From Eudoraea sp. (GTDB taxonomy: Bacteria > Bacteroidota > Bacteroidia > Flavobacteriales > Flavobacteriaceae), in the NCBI GenBank assembly GCA_013042125.1, contig JABDQS010000223.1:1-6708 (forward strand): a stretch of 6,708 bases of DNA, given 5' to 3'. This document shows, piece after piece, positions 5,504 through 6,708 of the stretch; position 1 is the stretch's first letter; each line of letters starts with the position of its first letter. A model generated the notes under the pieces. The model made no database searches, was not told the origin of the DNA, and worked only from the letters and a program-made list of their open reading frames with translations. The translations under genes and the position numbers were made by a program.

Positions 5504-6708
5504 ATGTTGAATATTTCACCAAATAAACTCAATAAGCAGGTAGATCTTTTGAGATTTAAGTCTTCTCAAAAAGTTTTTCACTCAAGGCATTATAAACATT
5601 TTAATCGCTTTTTGTTGGTGTTTACCCTCATTGGATTCATCGTTCTTTTCCTGCCCTGGACCCAAACCATTTCCGGGAAAGGATATCTTACCACCAGAAA
5701 TCCTGAGCATCGTCCGCAGACCATACAATCTCCCATCCCCGGCAGAATTGAAAAGTGGTATGTGCAGGAAGGAGATTTTGTAACAAAAGGAGATACCATT
5801 CTTTATATTTCGGAAATAAAAAATGAATATTTTGATCCCAATTTAATAGCGAGGACCGGAGACCAAATTAAAGCAAAGTCAATGGCGGTCACCTCCTATC
5901 AAGGAAAGGTCAAGGCCCTTAATTCTCAGGTTAGTGCTCTGAACAACGAACGTAGATTAAAATTAGAACAAGCTAGGAACAAGTTACTTCAAGCCAATTT
6001 AAAAGTACAAAGTGATAGTATAGACCTGGAAGCTGCCAAAACTAACTTGACTATCGCTGAAAGACAGTTTAACAGGGTTGAGAAATTAGAAGAAGAAGGA
6101 CTAAAGGCCGTGACAGATGTTGAAGAGAAAAGGCTTAAACTACAGGAAACACAGGCTAAACTAATCTCACAGCAGAATAAACTACTGGCAGCCAGGAATG
6201 AAATTATTAATGCCACCGTTGAGATCAACAGGGTACGGGCAGAGTATACCGATAAGATCTCCAAGGCCGAGAGTGATATGTTTACAGCCCAATCTAATCA
6301 GTTCGATTCTGAAGCACAGGTTACTAAGCTCGAGAATGAATATACCAATTACGAGATCCGCAGTCAGATGTATTATATCCGTGCACCTCAAAGCGGATAT
6401 ATCAATAAAGCACTGCAGGCAGGAATAGGTGAAACCTTTAAGGAAGGAGATAAGTTGGTTGGCATCATGCCTTCAGAATACGCTATGGCCGTAGAAACCT
6501 TTGTGGCCCCCCTGGACCTTCCCTTGATCCACATTGGTGAAAAAGTAAGGATTCAGTTCGATGGATGGCCGGCTATTATATTTAGTGGATGGCCCAATGT
6601 TTCTTACGGTACTTACGGAGGCAAGGTCATCGCTATTGAAACTTTTATTAGTAGCAATGGAAAGTACAGGGTATTGCTAACACAGGATCCGGATGACCAG
6701 CCCTGGCC
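5504..6708 (+). CDS. HlyD-family periplasmic adaptor (membrane fusion protein), C-terminus cut by window edge
   Basis: Hand translation from ATG 5504 gives 401 codons with no stop before the right edge; a full protein of this type is usually somewhat longer (about 430-450). A cytoplasmic N-terminus (about 1-35) is followed by one membrane anchor (about 36-52, FLLVFTLIGFIVLFLPW). The first half of the lipoyl (barrel-sandwich) domain covers about 70-103 (TIQSPIPGRIEKWYVQEGDFVTKGD). A long alpha-helical coiled-coil hairpin runs about 115-288, rich in Lys, Glu, Gln and Asn. The second lipoyl half starts at about 293 (RAPQSGYINKALQAGIGETFKEGDKL), followed by a beta-barrel domain (AVETFVAPLDLPLIHIGEKVRIQFDGWP). 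The protein should bridge the ABC subunit to an outer-membrane TolC-like channel. It starts 5 nt after the ABC stop codon, so the two are co-transcribed. The start matches the usual length of tail before the anchor. Confidence 0.9.
   Translation, partial: MLNISPNKLNKQVDLLRFKSSQKVFHSRHYKHFNRFLLVFTLIGFIVLFLPWTQTISGKGYLTTRNPEHRPQTIQSPIPGRIEKWYVQEGDFVTKGDTILYISEIKNEYFDPNLIARTGDQIKAKSMAVTSYQGKVKALNSQVSALNNERRLKLEQARNKLLQANLKVQSDSIDLEAAKTNLTIAERQFNRVEKLEEEGLKAVTDVEEKRLKLQETQAKLISQQNKLLAARNEIINATVEINRVRAEYTDKISKAESDMFTAQSNQFDSEAQVTKLENEYTNYEIRSQMYYIRAPQSGYINKALQAGIGETFKEGDKLVGIMPSEYAMAVETFVAPLDLPLIHIGEKVRIQFDGWPAIIFSGWPNVSYGTYGGKVIAIETFISSNGKYRVLLTQDPDDQPW

Noticed and set aside
5590..6428. Four short open frames (5590-5799, 5989-6264, 6182-6391 leftward; 6198-6428 rightward)
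   Set aside because: All lie within the hlyD-family gene starting at 5504, whose frame is continuous and has all expected domains. The Ser/Leu-rich frame at 5989-6264 mirrors the coiled-coil codons.

Overview
The window looks like chromosomal DNA from a marine-type Bacteroidota, most likely a member of the Flavobacteriaceae. The evidence is AT-rich DNA with very AT-rich intergenic regions, no obvious Shine-Dalgarno sequences, two promoters that fit the Bacteroidota pattern (TTG / about 20 nt / TAnnTTTG), a signal peptide ending in A-Q, and protein sequences typical of that group. I do not assign a genus. No rRNA, tRNA, CRISPR array, insertion sequence or other mobile element was seen.

Left module (1-2559), inorganic carbon uptake. 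Three genes run leftward: a 55-residue two-helix membrane protein (1287-1454), a 103-residue soluble protein of unknown function (948-1259), and an SbtA-type sodium-dependent bicarbonate transporter cut by the left edge (1-913). A LysR-type regulator (1636-2559) is divergent from them across a 181-bp spacer with several dyads, including a T-N11-A box just before the lysR start. This is the classic layout of a LysR regulator controlling its divergent neighbour.

Middle (2560-3145). An interrupted hairpin at 2597-2639 separates the lysR end from a convergent small secreted protein (2655-3014). That protein and a TetR-family regulator are divergent, and their spacer holds two recognisable Bacteroidota promoters plus three related palindromes spaced exactly 22 bp centre to centre. 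This is the most striking regulatory structure in the window.

Right module (3146-6708), a probable envelope export operon. It contains a TetR-family regulator, an ABC transporter fused from membrane and ATPase domains (8-nt overlap with the regulator gene), and an HlyD-type periplasmic adaptor (5-nt gap) cut by the right edge. A TolC-like outer-membrane channel would be expected nearby but is not in the window. The ABC protein has a good Walker A motif, but its signature motif, Walker B aspartate and H-loop histidine are all replaced. It is either an atypical ATPase or a non-hydrolysing one, which makes the mechanism of this exporter the main biological question here.
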